Assembly (NCBI GenBank): GCA_041687755.1
Contig: JBDNJM010000001.1
Location: 1-57,418, forward strand
Origin: JBDNJM01 sp041687755
GTDB taxonomy: Bacteria > Planctomycetota > UBA1135 > GCA-002686595
Direction: 5' to 3'
Length of the DNA: 57,418 nt
Made by a program: the position numbers and the translations under genes. The notes under the pieces are model-generated. The model searched no databases. It saw nothing but the letters and a program-made list of their open reading frames with translations, and had not been told where the DNA came from. Positions 41,762 through 50,362 of this stretch are shown piece after piece (the first letter of the stretch is position 1; each line of letters begins with the position of its first letter).

Positions 41762-43015
41762 TCAGCCGGGATCGGCCGGCAGGGCGAGCAGCAGCAGTTG
41801 CCCTTCCTCGGAGCGGAAGCAGCGCACCGGTCCGGGCTCGGCGCCGAGGGCGCGGGCCCGCTGGAGCACGGACTTGAGCTCGTCGGAGCAGGTCTCGGGC
41901 GCGACGGCCCGCAGCGGGGCCGGCGCGCACAGCCAGGCGCGGGCGGGGCCCGGACGGGGACGGCTGGACAGGGCCACGACCTGAATTGCCTGGGGGCGGA
42001 TCGGCGACCAGCCCGACTCCCAGGCGCGCGCTTGGGCGAGCCACCGGGCGTGCACGTGCTGGCCCGTGCCCTCGAGCAGCAGGTACCGGCAGGGTGCGGG
42101 CGGACCCGGGCCCTCGAGGTCGAGCTCAAGGGCGGGCGAGTCGCCCGCGGCGAGCATCCAGCGACCGTCGGAGGACGTCCGCAGGCGCCCGCTGGGCCGC
42201 AGCCAGCGGTCGAGGTCGTGCTCGACGTCCGCCGCGCGCGCCGCGGGTAGGCGGGCCTCGAGGTCGATGAGCCACGCGCGCTTCGAGGCCGCGTCGCCGG
42301 CAGGGGCTCGGCAGGCGCGCAGGAAGCTGAGGGCGAAGCGCGCCCGCTCGCGGGCTCCGGTGTGGGCCAGGGCCCGCCCGCCGAGTCGCGCGAGGCTGTC
42401 CTCGAGGGAGCGCCGGCCGCGTCCGAGCCGCAGGTCGCAGGCGCTGGCCGTGCCGTCGGCGTCCAGCAGCAGGTTCCCGGGATGCAGGTCGTCCAGCCAG
42501 ACGCCGGCGTCGGCGAGCTGCGCAACGAGCCGGCCGAGCCGGGCGGCTGCGCGGCCCCTGCGCGGGTGGGCGCCGCCTGAGAACCAGCGCTCTAGGTCGG
42601 GCGCGTCGGGGATCCACTCGGTCACGAGGCACCACCACACGCGCCCGTCCGGGGCCGGCCGGCGCTCAAGGCCGCGGCTGTGGGGGACCGCGAGCCCGGC
42701 GGCGCCGAGCGTGCGCAGGGCGCGATCCTCGCGGGCCGCGCGCCAGCGGGCGCGTGGACTCGCGAAGGGCCGTGCGAGCGCGGCTCCGAGGGTCCAAGCG
42801 TAGGACTTCGCGATACCGGGCCGTCGCTCGTGGCCGGCGGCGAAACCCTTGACAAGCACCGGGCCCTCGCGCCACACGGCGCGCCCCGGCAGGCGCCGCA
42901 GGCAGGGCCCAGCGCCCTCGGCGACCGGCAGACCGCCGAGGGCGCTGGGCGCCGCGCTCACCGCCGCCTCTGCGGCCGCGGAAGGCCGTTCGGATCGGGG
43001 CGCGGGGGAGGGCAT
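41762..43015 (-). CDS. Second LPS-kinase-like protein with C-terminal extension
   Basis: 417 residues from the ATG at 43013-43015. The N-lobe is VLVKGFAAGHERR, then RWRAAREDRALRTLGAAGLA and VWWCLVTEWIPDAPDLERW. The catalytic loop GVWLDDLHPGNLLLDADG has the D-x-HPxN pattern of Kdo-kinase-like and aminoglycoside-kinase-like folds, and ACDLRLG is a candidate metal site. The last 150 or so residues form an extra domain I cannot name. It is divergent from lptF with a 172-nt gap and convergent with the FHA gene. LPS core sugar phosphorylation is inferred from family and neighbours. Confidence 0.75.
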   Translation of the reverse strand: MPSPAPRSERPSAAAEAAVSAAPSALGGLPVAEGAGPCLRRLPGRAVWREGPVLVKGFAAGHERRPGIAKSYAWTLGAALARPFASPRARWRAAREDRALRTLGAAGLAVPHSRGLERRPAPDGRVWWCLVTEWIPDAPDLERWFSGGAHPRRGRAAARLGRLVAQLADAGVWLDDLHPGNLLLDADGTASACDLRLGRGRRSLEDSLARLGGRALAHTGARERARFALSFLRACRAPAGDAASKRAWLIDLEARLPAARAADVEHDLDRWLRPSGRLRTSSDGRWMLAAGDSPALELDLEGPGPPAPCRYLLLEGTGQHVHARWLAQARAWESGWSPIRPQAIQVVALSSRPRPGPARAWLCAPAPLRAVAPETCSDELKSVLQRARALGAEPGPVRCFRSEEGQLLLLALPADPG

Positions 43016-43174
43016 GGGCCCATCCGAACCCGGCGAGGCCTGCGGGAGCAAGGGCCGAGCCGCCCCGGCGTCTATCGGGCACGCCCGCGCTCCCTCGCCG
43101 GGCGCAGCGCCGCCGCTCCCGGCGGGCCGGCAAGCGTCGCCCGCGAGGCGTGAGGGATCGGCACGCCGCTCCGG

Positions 43175-43180
43175 TACGAT
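43175..43180 (+). promoter_or_regulatory. Candidate -10 box of the lptF-type gene
   Basis: TACGAT ends 7 nt before the GTG at 43188, spaced for leaderless transcription. Confidence 0.4.
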
Positions 43181-43187
43181 TCGCGGC

Positions 43188-44294
43188 GTGACGCTGCTCC
43201 TGCACCTGTTCTTCCAGCTGCTGGCCTCCACCCTGTTCGCGGTCGGAGCCTTGGCCTTCGTCGTGTTCCCCGCGATGGCGGTGTCCGCCGTCCACAAGCT
43301 GGGCGGCGTGAGCCTCGGTGAGCTGCTGCGCTTCCTCCCGATGACGGGCATCGAGCTGGCGCCGTACCTGATCTCCCTGGGCTTCCTGCTGGCGGTCGTT
43401 TCGACCTTCGGCCGGTTGGCGGCGGACAAGGAGTGGGTCGCAATCCAGATGGCCGGGATCCACCCGCTGCGGATGATGCTGCCGGGCCTGCTGCTGGCGG
43501 CGGGGCTCGGCGCACTCACCTACAAGCTGGCGAGCGATGTCTCCCCGCGCTGGAAGGTCCAGCAGCGCCAGCTCAGCGCGAGCGCGCGGGCCAACTCGTT
43601 CCGCCGGCTGGCACCGGGGCGCACCGAAATCGAGTTCGACAGCTTTTACCTGTCCGCGGTCGAGCGCGAGGGCAACGTGTTCCGCGACGTCCAGATCCAG
43701 TTGCGCGACACCAGCGAGGCCTCCGACGAGGCGGGGGCGCGCGAGGGAGACATGTTCCTCGTCGCCAAAGAGCTCGAGCTGACCGTCGAGGGCGATGTGC
43801 TGTTCGTGGACCTCCAGGACTACACCCTGGTGACGGAGTCGAGCCCGGGGGTGGGGCGCGAGCGTCATAAACAGGGCGGTCAGAGGATTGCGCCCCGAAT
43901 CAGCGACTTCATCGAAGAACGGCCCATCGATACGGCGCGCGCGAAGTATCGCACCTCTGCCCAGATCCGCGCGGCGCTCAGTCGGGGAGAGGTGCAGCCG
44001 GAGAAGTTGCTTGAGAACCGCTTCATGCTGCACAGCCGCATCGCGGTCGCCTTCACGTACCTCGTGTTCCTCCTGATCGGCGTGCCGACCGGGCTTTGGT
44101 TGCGCAGCGGCGGACAACTCTCGGGGCTCGGTTTCGCCGCGCTGTACGCCTTCTCGTACTACATCCTGTCCCTGCGCCTGGGCGGCGACCTCGCCCAGAA
44201 CGGGACGCTGCCGCCCTGGCTCGCCGCCTGGACGACGAACTTGATCGGGATGCTGATCGGGGCCGTGCTGCTGTTCCGGACGGTGCGGCGGTGA
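43188..44294 (+). CDS. LPS export permease, LptF/LptG family (first copy)
   Basis: 368 residues from the GTG at 43188. YjgP/YjgQ permeases form the inner-membrane part of the LptB2FG ATPase that extracts LPS. Visible are TM1-3 (LLASTLFAVGALAFVVFPAM, IELAPYLISLGFLLAVVSTF, LRMMLPGLLLAAGLGALTYK), a periplasmic jelly-roll domain (about 115-240) and the last three helices (VAFTYLVFLLIGVPTGLWLR, LGFAALYAFSYYILSLRLGG, TTNLIGMLIGAVLLF). Its stop overlaps the start of the partner gene (GTGA). Which of the two is F and which is G cannot be settled by eye. Confidence 0.87.
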   Translation: MTLLLHLFFQLLASTLFAVGALAFVVFPAMAVSAVHKLGGVSLGELLRFLPMTGIELAPYLISLGFLLAVVSTFGRLAADKEWVAIQMAGIHPLRMMLPGLLLAAGLGALTYKLASDVSPRWKVQQRQLSASARANSFRRLAPGRTEIEFDSFYLSAVEREGNVFRDVQIQLRDTSEASDEAGAREGDMFLVAKELELTVEGDVLFVDLQDYTLVTESSPGVGRERHKQGGQRIAPRISDFIEERPIDTARAKYRTSAQIRAALSRGEVQPEKLLENRFMLHSRIAVAFTYLVFLLIGVPTGLWLRSGGQLSGLGFAALYAFSYYILSLRLGGDLAQNGTLPPWLAAWTTNLIGMLIGAVLLFRTVRR

Positions 44295-45439
44295 GCGAGC
44301 CGAGTTCTTCGAGGCGGCGGCTGGCCCTGTTCGGGTGCCTCGACCGCTACGTGCTGCTGCAGTTCCTCGCCGCTTACGTGGTCGCGATTCTGATGATCGT
44401 CGGGCTGTACGTCGTGATCGATATCGCGACAAACCTGGACGATTACCTGCGCACGGAGGCAAATGGTTCGAGCAACATCGGGAAGGTCGGTCTCTACTAC
44501 CTCTTGCAGGTGCCTTTCCTGTACCTGCAGGTCGCGCCCTTCGTGACCCTGATCGCGGGGATGTACACGGTCAGCCGGCTGCAGAAGTCGCGCGAGGTGA
44601 TCGCCTCGCTCGCGGCCGGCGTGAGCGCTCGTCGGCTGTTGCTCCCGATCTTCGCCACCTCGGCGCTGCTCGCCGGCTTTATGTTCTACGTGCGCGAGGC
44701 CGCCAGCGGGCAGATCGGCTTCGAGCGCGACATGCTGCTGGTCCAGCTGGACGAGGGCGAGGACGAGGTTGTGCTGCCCAACGTGCGGCTGAAGGACGCG
44801 AGCCGTGAGACGATCACTCTCGATCGGTTCTACCCGGAGCGGGAGCCGCCGGCGTTCGAGTCGCTGTTGGCCCTGCGGCTGGAGGACGGCGGGATCTGGC
44901 GCACCTACGAGGCCGCCTCGGGCATCTGGCAGCTGGAGACCGACCCGGAGACGGGGCTTGAGCGCGGCTACTGGCTGCTGCGCGGCGGGGTGCAGGAGGA
45001 AATCACGGACAGCTCCAAGTACTCCGTGCCGCTGGTGCGCTTCGAGGAAGGGCTCGAGTTCTCGCCCGAGGACGCCTGGATCGCCTGGAGGGGGCGCACC
45101 GACCCGACGTCCCTTTCCTTTCGCCAGGCCGCGCGCCTGTCGGAGCGCGACCCGGACAACGTCCAGTACCGCACCCTGCAGTTCTATTTGCTGAGCTACC
45201 CGCTCGCGAACCTGGTGCTGCTGCTCTGCGGGCTGCCGTTCCTGCTGCGGTACGAGCGGGGGCGGGGCAACGAGGGCATGGTCGCGGGCTTCCTGCTGTG
45301 CGTTTTCTACTTCGGCACCGACTTCGTGACCCTGAACCTGGGCATGCAGGCCCAGCTGAGCCCGCTGCTGGCCACTTGGCTGCCGCCGGTGTTCTTCGGG
45401 AGCCTGGGGCTGGTGCTGTACAGCGGGACCCGCTCCTGA
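44291..45439 (+). CDS. LPS export permease, LptF/LptG family (second copy)
   Basis: 382 residues from the GTG at 44291. It has the same architecture as the preceding gene. TM1 is FLAAYVVAILMIVGLYVVID, the coupling-helix region is VSRLQKSREVIASLAAGVSA, the periplasmic domain is at about 130-290, and the final helices are FYLLSYPLANLVLLLCGLPF, MVAGFLLCVFYFGTDFVTLN and TWLPPVFFGSLGLVLYSG. It makes a heterodimer with its neighbour. lptB and lptC are not in the window. The 363-nt gap 45440-45802 after it holds only a C-rich leader and a repeated GGACCCGCTCCTG (45425 and 45512). Confidence 0.87.
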   Translation: MSEPSSSRRRLALFGCLDRYVLLQFLAAYVVAILMIVGLYVVIDIATNLDDYLRTEANGSSNIGKVGLYYLLQVPFLYLQVAPFVTLIAGMYTVSRLQKSREVIASLAAGVSARRLLLPIFATSALLAGFMFYVREAASGQIGFERDMLLVQLDEGEDEVVLPNVRLKDASRETITLDRFYPEREPPAFESLLALRLEDGGIWRTYEAASGIWQLETDPETGLERGYWLLRGGVQEEITDSSKYSVPLVRFEEGLEFSPEDAWIAWRGRTDPTSLSFRQAARLSERDPDNVQYRTLQFYLLSYPLANLVLLLCGLPFLLRYERGRGNEGMVAGFLLCVFYFGTDFVTLNLGMQAQLSPLLATWLPPVFFGSLGLVLYSGTRS

Positions 45440-45802
45440 CAGGACGCCCCGCGCCGAGGCCGAGCCGGCCAGAGGGGGGCGGGCGGGCCGGAGCGGCTGG
45501 CTGGGGCGCTCGGACCCGCTCCTGCGGCACCGCGATCCGGCCCCCGGGGCAAGGTGACCGCAGCCCGCGGCTCCGATTTCGGGGTCTCGGCGCCGGTTCA
45601 GGTGCCTGCTGGTCTCGCCCCCGCGAATCAGGGATGATTCCGGCGGCCCTTCCGGGACCTGCCCGAGGGCCCGGGAAGACACCGCAGCGGCGATCGTCCC
45701 CCCCCGACAGTGCCCACGGGCCTGGTGCCCACCGGCGCCCACCCCCCGGCTCGTCCGGGACCCCGCCGACCGGCACCGACCCGTTCACCGACCCCGCAAG
45801 CC

Positions 45803-47107
45803 ATGATTCGCAACCGCGCCGACCGCAGCCGTAGCCACGCCAAGACCGCCGCCCGAGGGGCCGGCCTGCTGCTGGCCGGGGCCCTGCTCGCCGGGTGCGC
45901 GTCCGTCGACGCCAAGGTGGATGTCCAGGATCTGATCCAGGACGTGCGCTTCTCCGAGGCGCTGGAAATCGCCACCGAGCGCCACGAGAAGCGGCCGAAC
46001 GATCCCGAGGTCCAGGCGGACTACGACCTGGCCCGCGCGGCCTGGTTGATGGAGGAGGGCCGCCAGCTGACCTACGACTCGCGCGACGCCGAAGCGCTCC
46101 AGCACTTCGAGGCCGCGGATGCGCTGCTGCCAGACCATCCCGTGATCCTCAGATGGGTCGGGAAGAGCCGGGCGGAGCTCTACGAGAGCTGGGGCGTCAA
46201 GGCCTTCTCGGCCGAGGCCTCGGGTGAGTTCGAGGAGGCGCTGGAGGCCTACCTGCGCGCGCTTGAGTTCGCGCCGGGACCGGACTCCGTGCTCGAGACC
46301 GCCGACCTGGCGGCGGCCGGCATCGAGCGAGTCGAGCAGGCGATCGCCTACCGCGCCGGCCGCTTCGAGGACTACTACACCGACGGCGTGCGCGCGATTC
46401 GGCGCTTTCGTACCGCGGAGGCTGCACGCGACTTCGCGGCGGCGCTCAAATACGACGACGAGGCGGTCGACGCCGAGCAGCGACGCACCGAGGTGCAGGG
46501 CATGCTGGCCGAAGAGCGCCTGCGGATCGCGGCCGAGTTGGAGGCCTCCGGGCTGCACCGGGCCGCCGCGAACGAGTACCGCATCGCGCAGCTGTACGGG
46601 CCGGAGCTGCCCGCGGCGCTTGAGGGCGAGGCGCGCGCCGAAATTGAGATCGAGGTGCTGGACGCGCTGGACGAAGCGGATCGCCTGCTGCGCCGCCAGC
46701 GCTTCGACGAAGCGTTCGCCAAGCTGGACGAGGCGACGGCCAAGACGGTGCTGCAGGTGGAAGAGGTCGCGGCCGCGCGCGCTGGCGCCGAGCAAGTGCG
46801 CCTGACGCACATCTACGACACCGCGATCGAGCTGCAGTCCGACTACCGCTTCGAAGACTCCGTCGCGGCCTACGACGAGCTGCTGGAGATGGCCGGCGGG
46901 TTCTACGACGACGCGATCTCGCGTCGGGACACCGTGGTCGACTTCATGGCGGAGGCCGAGCGGGTCTACGGCCTGTACGAGGCAGCGAGCGACGAGAAGC
47001 AGCGCCTGCGGCACCTGCGCAACCTCGAGTTGATCTGGCCGACGTACAAGGACGCGGAGGCGCGCCTGGCGGAGCTGCGCGCGAACCAGGCGCCGTCGTC
47101 GCGCTGA
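45803..47107 (+). CDS. TPR-like helical lipoprotein
   Basis: 434 residues. The signal RGAGLLLAGALLAGC has lipobox LAGC. Mature residues 30-430 are helical with TPR-like pairs: SEALEIATERHEKRPNDPEV, DAEALQHFEAADALLPDHPV, EFEEALEAYLRALEFAPGPD, RFDEAFAKLDEATAK and RFEDSVAAYDELLEMAGGF. It is probably a periplasmic or outer-membrane-bound scaffold. BamD is an alternative, but this protein is longer and the repeats less regular. It stands alone between the lpt pair and the convergent heptosyltransferase gene. Confidence 0.78.
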   Translation: MIRNRADRSRSHAKTAARGAGLLLAGALLAGCASVDAKVDVQDLIQDVRFSEALEIATERHEKRPNDPEVQADYDLARAAWLMEEGRQLTYDSRDAEALQHFEAADALLPDHPVILRWVGKSRAELYESWGVKAFSAEASGEFEEALEAYLRALEFAPGPDSVLETADLAAAGIERVEQAIAYRAGRFEDYYTDGVRAIRRFRTAEAARDFAAALKYDDEAVDAEQRRTEVQGMLAEERLRIAAELEASGLHRAAANEYRIAQLYGPELPAALEGEARAEIEIEVLDALDEADRLLRRQRFDEAFAKLDEATAKTVLQVEEVAAARAGAEQVRLTHIYDTAIELQSDYRFEDSVAAYDELLEMAGGFYDDAISRRDTVVDFMAEAERVYGLYEAASDEKQRLRHLRNLELIWPTYKDAEARLAELRANQAPSSR

Positions 47108-47164
47108 GCGGGCCCGCTCCGGAACTCCGGGGCTAGCTGCATGCCCTCGGACAGCCGGGGGCGG

Positions 47165-48256
47165 TCAGTCACTTGCTGCGCGGGCGCCTTCCAGGGCATC
47201 CGCGAGGGCCTCCGGGGCGATGGCAGTGAGGCAGACGTTGCCCAGGGCGTGGTTGCAGGTGCGCCGCGCGCACGGGCGGCAGTTGGGCGGCGTGGAGCTC
47301 AGCAGCTCGCGGTGGGGGGATGCGCTGCCGGGCCGCGGCCAGAGACCGGTGCGCTCAGGATCGTAGGGCCCGTGCAGGGTGACGCAGGGGAGCCCGACCG
47401 CTGCCGCGAGGTGCGCGGGTCCGGAGTCGGTGCCGATCAGGCGTGCGCCGCGGTCGGCGGCGACGATGAACAGGCCTGCCAGATCGTCGAGGGGCATGGA
47501 CCCGATCCGGAACGCGAGACGCGGCTCGCCCGCGTAGCGCGCGGCGAGGGCGCGGCCGGCCTCGAGTTCGCCCGGGCCGGCGAGCACGACGACGGCGTGC
47601 CCGCGGGCGAGGAGTTCATCGAGGTGCTCAGCCGTGCGCTCGAGCGGCAGCGTGCGCGGGTCGCCGGGGGCGCCGAGCTGCAGCAACAGTGGCCTCTTGG
47701 CGAAGGACGGCCCCAGGGCGTCGAGCCCGGAGCGGCCGGCGTCGAGGCGCTCGGCGAACAGCTCGGCGACCTCGCCGGGGCGCGGCACGGGGCAGTCGAG
47801 GGCGCGGGCGAGGTGCTCGATCCGGGCGCTGGCGTGGCGGGCCGCGGCGGGCGCGGGCGGCGCGGTCCGGTTGAAGGCGAGGCGCCCGAGAGCCGGCTCG
47901 CGCCGATCCGCGGCGGCCGCGCCGAAGCGCCTATCAGCCCCGGAGGCCCAGGCGACGGCTGCACTCTTCGAGTTGCCCTGCACGTCGATGGCGAGGTCGG
48001 CGCCGAACTCGGCCAGCTGGCGGCGCAGGCGAAGCCAGGCGCGCCAGCCGCTGCGGCGCTCGAAGCGCACGACCCGCTCGAGGCTGGGCAGGCGCTCGAC
48101 CAGGCTGGCGAACGGCGGCTCGATGGCCCAGGCCAGCTCGGCGCCGGGCCAGCGGCGCGCCAGGCCCCAGAACAGGGGCAGGGCGCGCGCGCAGTCGCCC
48201 AGGTGGCTGAGGCGCACGAGCAGCACGCGGCGGGGGTCGGATTTAGCGGAAGGCAT
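47165..48256 (-). CDS. Family 9 glycosyltransferase (ADP-heptose:LPS heptosyltransferase-like)
   Basis: 363 residues from the ATG at 48254-48256. The N-terminal Rossmann start RRVLLVRLSHLGDCARALPL with Asp13-region LSHLGD is the catalytic signature of WaaC/WaaF. Then come DLAIDVQGNSKSAAVAW and the C-terminal nucleotide-sugar site LIGTDSGPAHLAAAVGLP, VTLHGPYDPERTGLWP. It adds heptose from ADP-heptose to LPS core in the cytoplasm. Close to the end it has CRPCARRTCNHALGNVC, a cysteine cluster also seen in some family members. It supports LPS synthesis in this organism. Confidence 0.92.
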   Translation of the reverse strand: MPSAKSDPRRVLLVRLSHLGDCARALPLFWGLARRWPGAELAWAIEPPFASLVERLPSLERVVRFERRSGWRAWLRLRRQLAEFGADLAIDVQGNSKSAAVAWASGADRRFGAAAADRREPALGRLAFNRTAPPAPAAARHASARIEHLARALDCPVPRPGEVAELFAERLDAGRSGLDALGPSFAKRPLLLQLGAPGDPRTLPLERTAEHLDELLARGHAVVVLAGPGELEAGRALAARYAGEPRLAFRIGSMPLDDLAGLFIVAADRGARLIGTDSGPAHLAAAVGLPCVTLHGPYDPERTGLWPRPGSASPHRELLSSTPPNCRPCARRTCNHALGNVCLTAIAPEALADALEGARAASD

Positions 48257-48310
48257 CGGCGGGGCGCTGCGTCGGGAGTCGCACCACGCGTGCCGACGCT
48301 CTTCAGAGCG

Positions 48311-48316
48311 TAGACT
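48311..48316 (+). promoter_or_regulatory. Candidate -10 box of the histidine kinase gene
   Basis: TAGACT ends 3 nt before the ATG at 48320 and 9 nt before the ATG at 48326; the second fits a leaderless transcript. Confidence 0.4.
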
Positions 48317-48319
48317 GCG

Positions 48320-50362
48320 ATGACCATGTGGCGCAGCCTCTCGACCAAGCTGCTGCTGGCGGTGTTCGCGGCCGTGATCCTGCCCTTCGGCGGGTTCGCG
48401 TTCTACCTCCAGGATCAGATCGCCGGCCGGATGACGACCGAGCTGGTGCGCAAGTCCCTGCTCGGGCTGTCTGAGGACCTGGCGGGGGACGTGGAGCACG
48501 CCCTGGATGAGGTTCGCGGGGACCTTTCGCTGTGGGCAGCCGAGCCGGCGGCGGACTGGGTGTTTTCGATCGACCCAGCGGAGGGTCAAAACTGGAACGC
48601 GTCCCATGCCATCGACCTGGCGCGGTGGTACGAAGGCTTGCCGGATGGGTTCGAGTCCCCGCTGCAGGACGGGGCGGCGTTCCCGCGGGAACTGACGGAG
48701 AGCCTGGACCGGTACGTCACCACGAAGCCGGAGTTCGACCTGCTGCTGCTTGTGGACGCAGCGGGCTATCTCGTGTGCTGCAGCACAATCGATCGCGACG
48801 GCGTGCCCTTGCCCGAGGATGTCATTTACGACCTATTCGCGCGGAGCTTCGCCGAGGAGCCCTGGTTCGAGACCGCGATCACCGGCGGCTTCGCCCTGCA
48901 AGACCACCACGTCTCAAACTTCCTGCACCCCGAAGGCCCACCCGCACGGGAGGACCAGCTCGCGACCGATTTCGGCGTCGGGCTCGCGACTCCGGTCCGC
49001 GACAAGGCCAACGGGTCGATCAACGGCGTGCTCTATGCATTGGTCAATTGGAGCACCTTCCAAGACCTCGTGGACCAGCGGGTGGTCAAGGAGGCCTTCC
49101 GCGGGCTGGTTTCCGGAGACGAACAGCCCTCGCCTTACGCGTGGATCTGGGGCCGCGATGCGGACACGATCCTCGCGCACCAGTACCGCAAGTTTTATCG
49201 CATGAAGGTGTCGGGCGAGTTGGGGCTGCGGGCCATGCGCGATGATGCCCGCGGCGCGGAGTTCGGTATGTACCGCGACTACGTCTTTATGGGCAAGAAG
49301 AAGACGGCCGCGTTCTGGCACACGGTCGGGGCCGGGGAGGGCGGCTTCGGCTGGGTCGTGGGCGTCGGGATTGACTACGACGACATCTACAAAGCTTCGG
49401 CCGAGCAGCGCAAGCTCCTGTTGCGCGGCACCTTCGTTGTGCTGCTGCTGGTCTTGCTCTGGATGTCGATCATCGCGCGGCGCACGACCGAGCCCATCGC
49501 ACGGCTCGAGCGCCACACGCGCGCGGTCGCGGGCGGCGATCTTTCCGCGCGGGTCGTGCTCAAGCGCAGCGACGAGTTGGGTCAGCTGGCCGACGCGATG
49601 AACACGATGACGCGCGACTTGGAGCGCAACCGCGCGGCGCTGATCAAGGCCGAAAAAGATGCCGCCTGGCGCGAGATGGCGCGGCAGGTGGCCCACGACC
49701 TCAAGAACCCGCTGACGCCGATCCAGCTGTCGCTCGACCTGGTGGAGCGCAGCCGCGCCGAGGGGTCGGACCAGGCCGAGGCGATCCTCGAGCGCACGCT
49801 CGATCTGATGCGCCGGCAGGTCAAGAGCCTGCGCGCGACGGCGACCGAGTTCTACGAGTTCACAGGCGGTGCGCCGCCTGAGCCCCAGGACCTTGAGCTG
49901 GGGACGAGCGTGCAGCGGGTGCTCGAACTGCACCAGGCCTGGGCCGAGCGGGACGGGATCGAGGTCGCGACCGAGTTGGGCGCAGCGCCCGTGCGCGCCG
50001 ACGCGAACAAGCTCGAGCGGGTGCTCACGAACCTGGTGACCAACGCCTTCCAGGCCATGCCGGAGGGCGGCTGTCTGGAGGTCTTCGTGGGGGCTGAGCG
50101 CGGCCGGTCGATCGTGCGCATCACGGACAACGGGGCGGGGCTCTCGCAGGCGGCCATGGAGCGTCTGTTCGAGCCGTACTTCACGACGAAGAGTCAGGGC
50201 ACGGGCCTGGGGCTCGCGGTCTCGGCGCGGTTCGTCGAGGAAATGGGCGGCAGCCTGGCGCTCGAGCCGCGGACGGACGGGACGACGGGGGCGACGGCTA
50301 CGCTCGAGCTGCCGGAGCTCGGACGAACGCAGGAGCCGGGCCCCGAGGGGTCGCGGGCCTAA
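48320..50362 (+). CDS. Membrane sensor histidine kinase, NtrY-like
   Basis: 680 residues from 48320, or 678 from 48326. TM1 is KLLLAVFAAVILPFGGFAFY. A large periplasmic double-Cache-like sensor (about 35-360) is followed by TM2 (GTFVVLLLVLLWMSIIARRT), HAMP (EPIARLERHTRAVAGGDLSA) and the HisKA box MARQVAHDLKNPLTPIQLSL, with the phosphoacceptor His at 459 counted from 48320. The ATPase has the N box LTNLVTNAFQAMPEGG, G1 ITDNGAGLS and G2 GTGLGLAVS. The H-box with NPLTPI is of the NtrY type. No response regulator gene is adjacent. Its stop overlaps the next ATG by one base. Confidence 0.93.
   Translation: MTMWRSLSTKLLLAVFAAVILPFGGFAFYLQDQIAGRMTTELVRKSLLGLSEDLAGDVEHALDEVRGDLSLWAAEPAADWVFSIDPAEGQNWNASHAIDLARWYEGLPDGFESPLQDGAAFPRELTESLDRYVTTKPEFDLLLLVDAAGYLVCCSTIDRDGVPLPEDVIYDLFARSFAEEPWFETAITGGFALQDHHVSNFLHPEGPPAREDQLATDFGVGLATPVRDKANGSINGVLYALVNWSTFQDLVDQRVVKEAFRGLVSGDEQPSPYAWIWGRDADTILAHQYRKFYRMKVSGELGLRAMRDDARGAEFGMYRDYVFMGKKKTAAFWHTVGAGEGGFGWVVGVGIDYDDIYKASAEQRKLLLRGTFVVLLLVLLWMSIIARRTTEPIARLERHTRAVAGGDLSARVVLKRSDELGQLADAMNTMTRDLERNRAALIKAEKDAAWREMARQVAHDLKNPLTPIQLSLDLVERSRAEGSDQAEAILERTLDLMRRQVKSLRATATEFYEFTGGAPPEPQDLELGTSVQRVLELHQAWAERDGIEVATELGAAPVRADANKLERVLTNLVTNAFQAMPEGGCLEVFVGAERGRSIVRITDNGAGLSQAAMERLFEPYFTTKSQGTGLGLAVSARFVEEMGGSLALEPRTDGTTGATATLELPELGRTQEPGPEGSRA

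Noticed and set aside
48648..48660. GGTTCGAGTCCCC, resembling a tRNA T-arm
   Set aside because: It lies inside the histidine kinase coding sequence. No acceptor or anticodon stems surround it.
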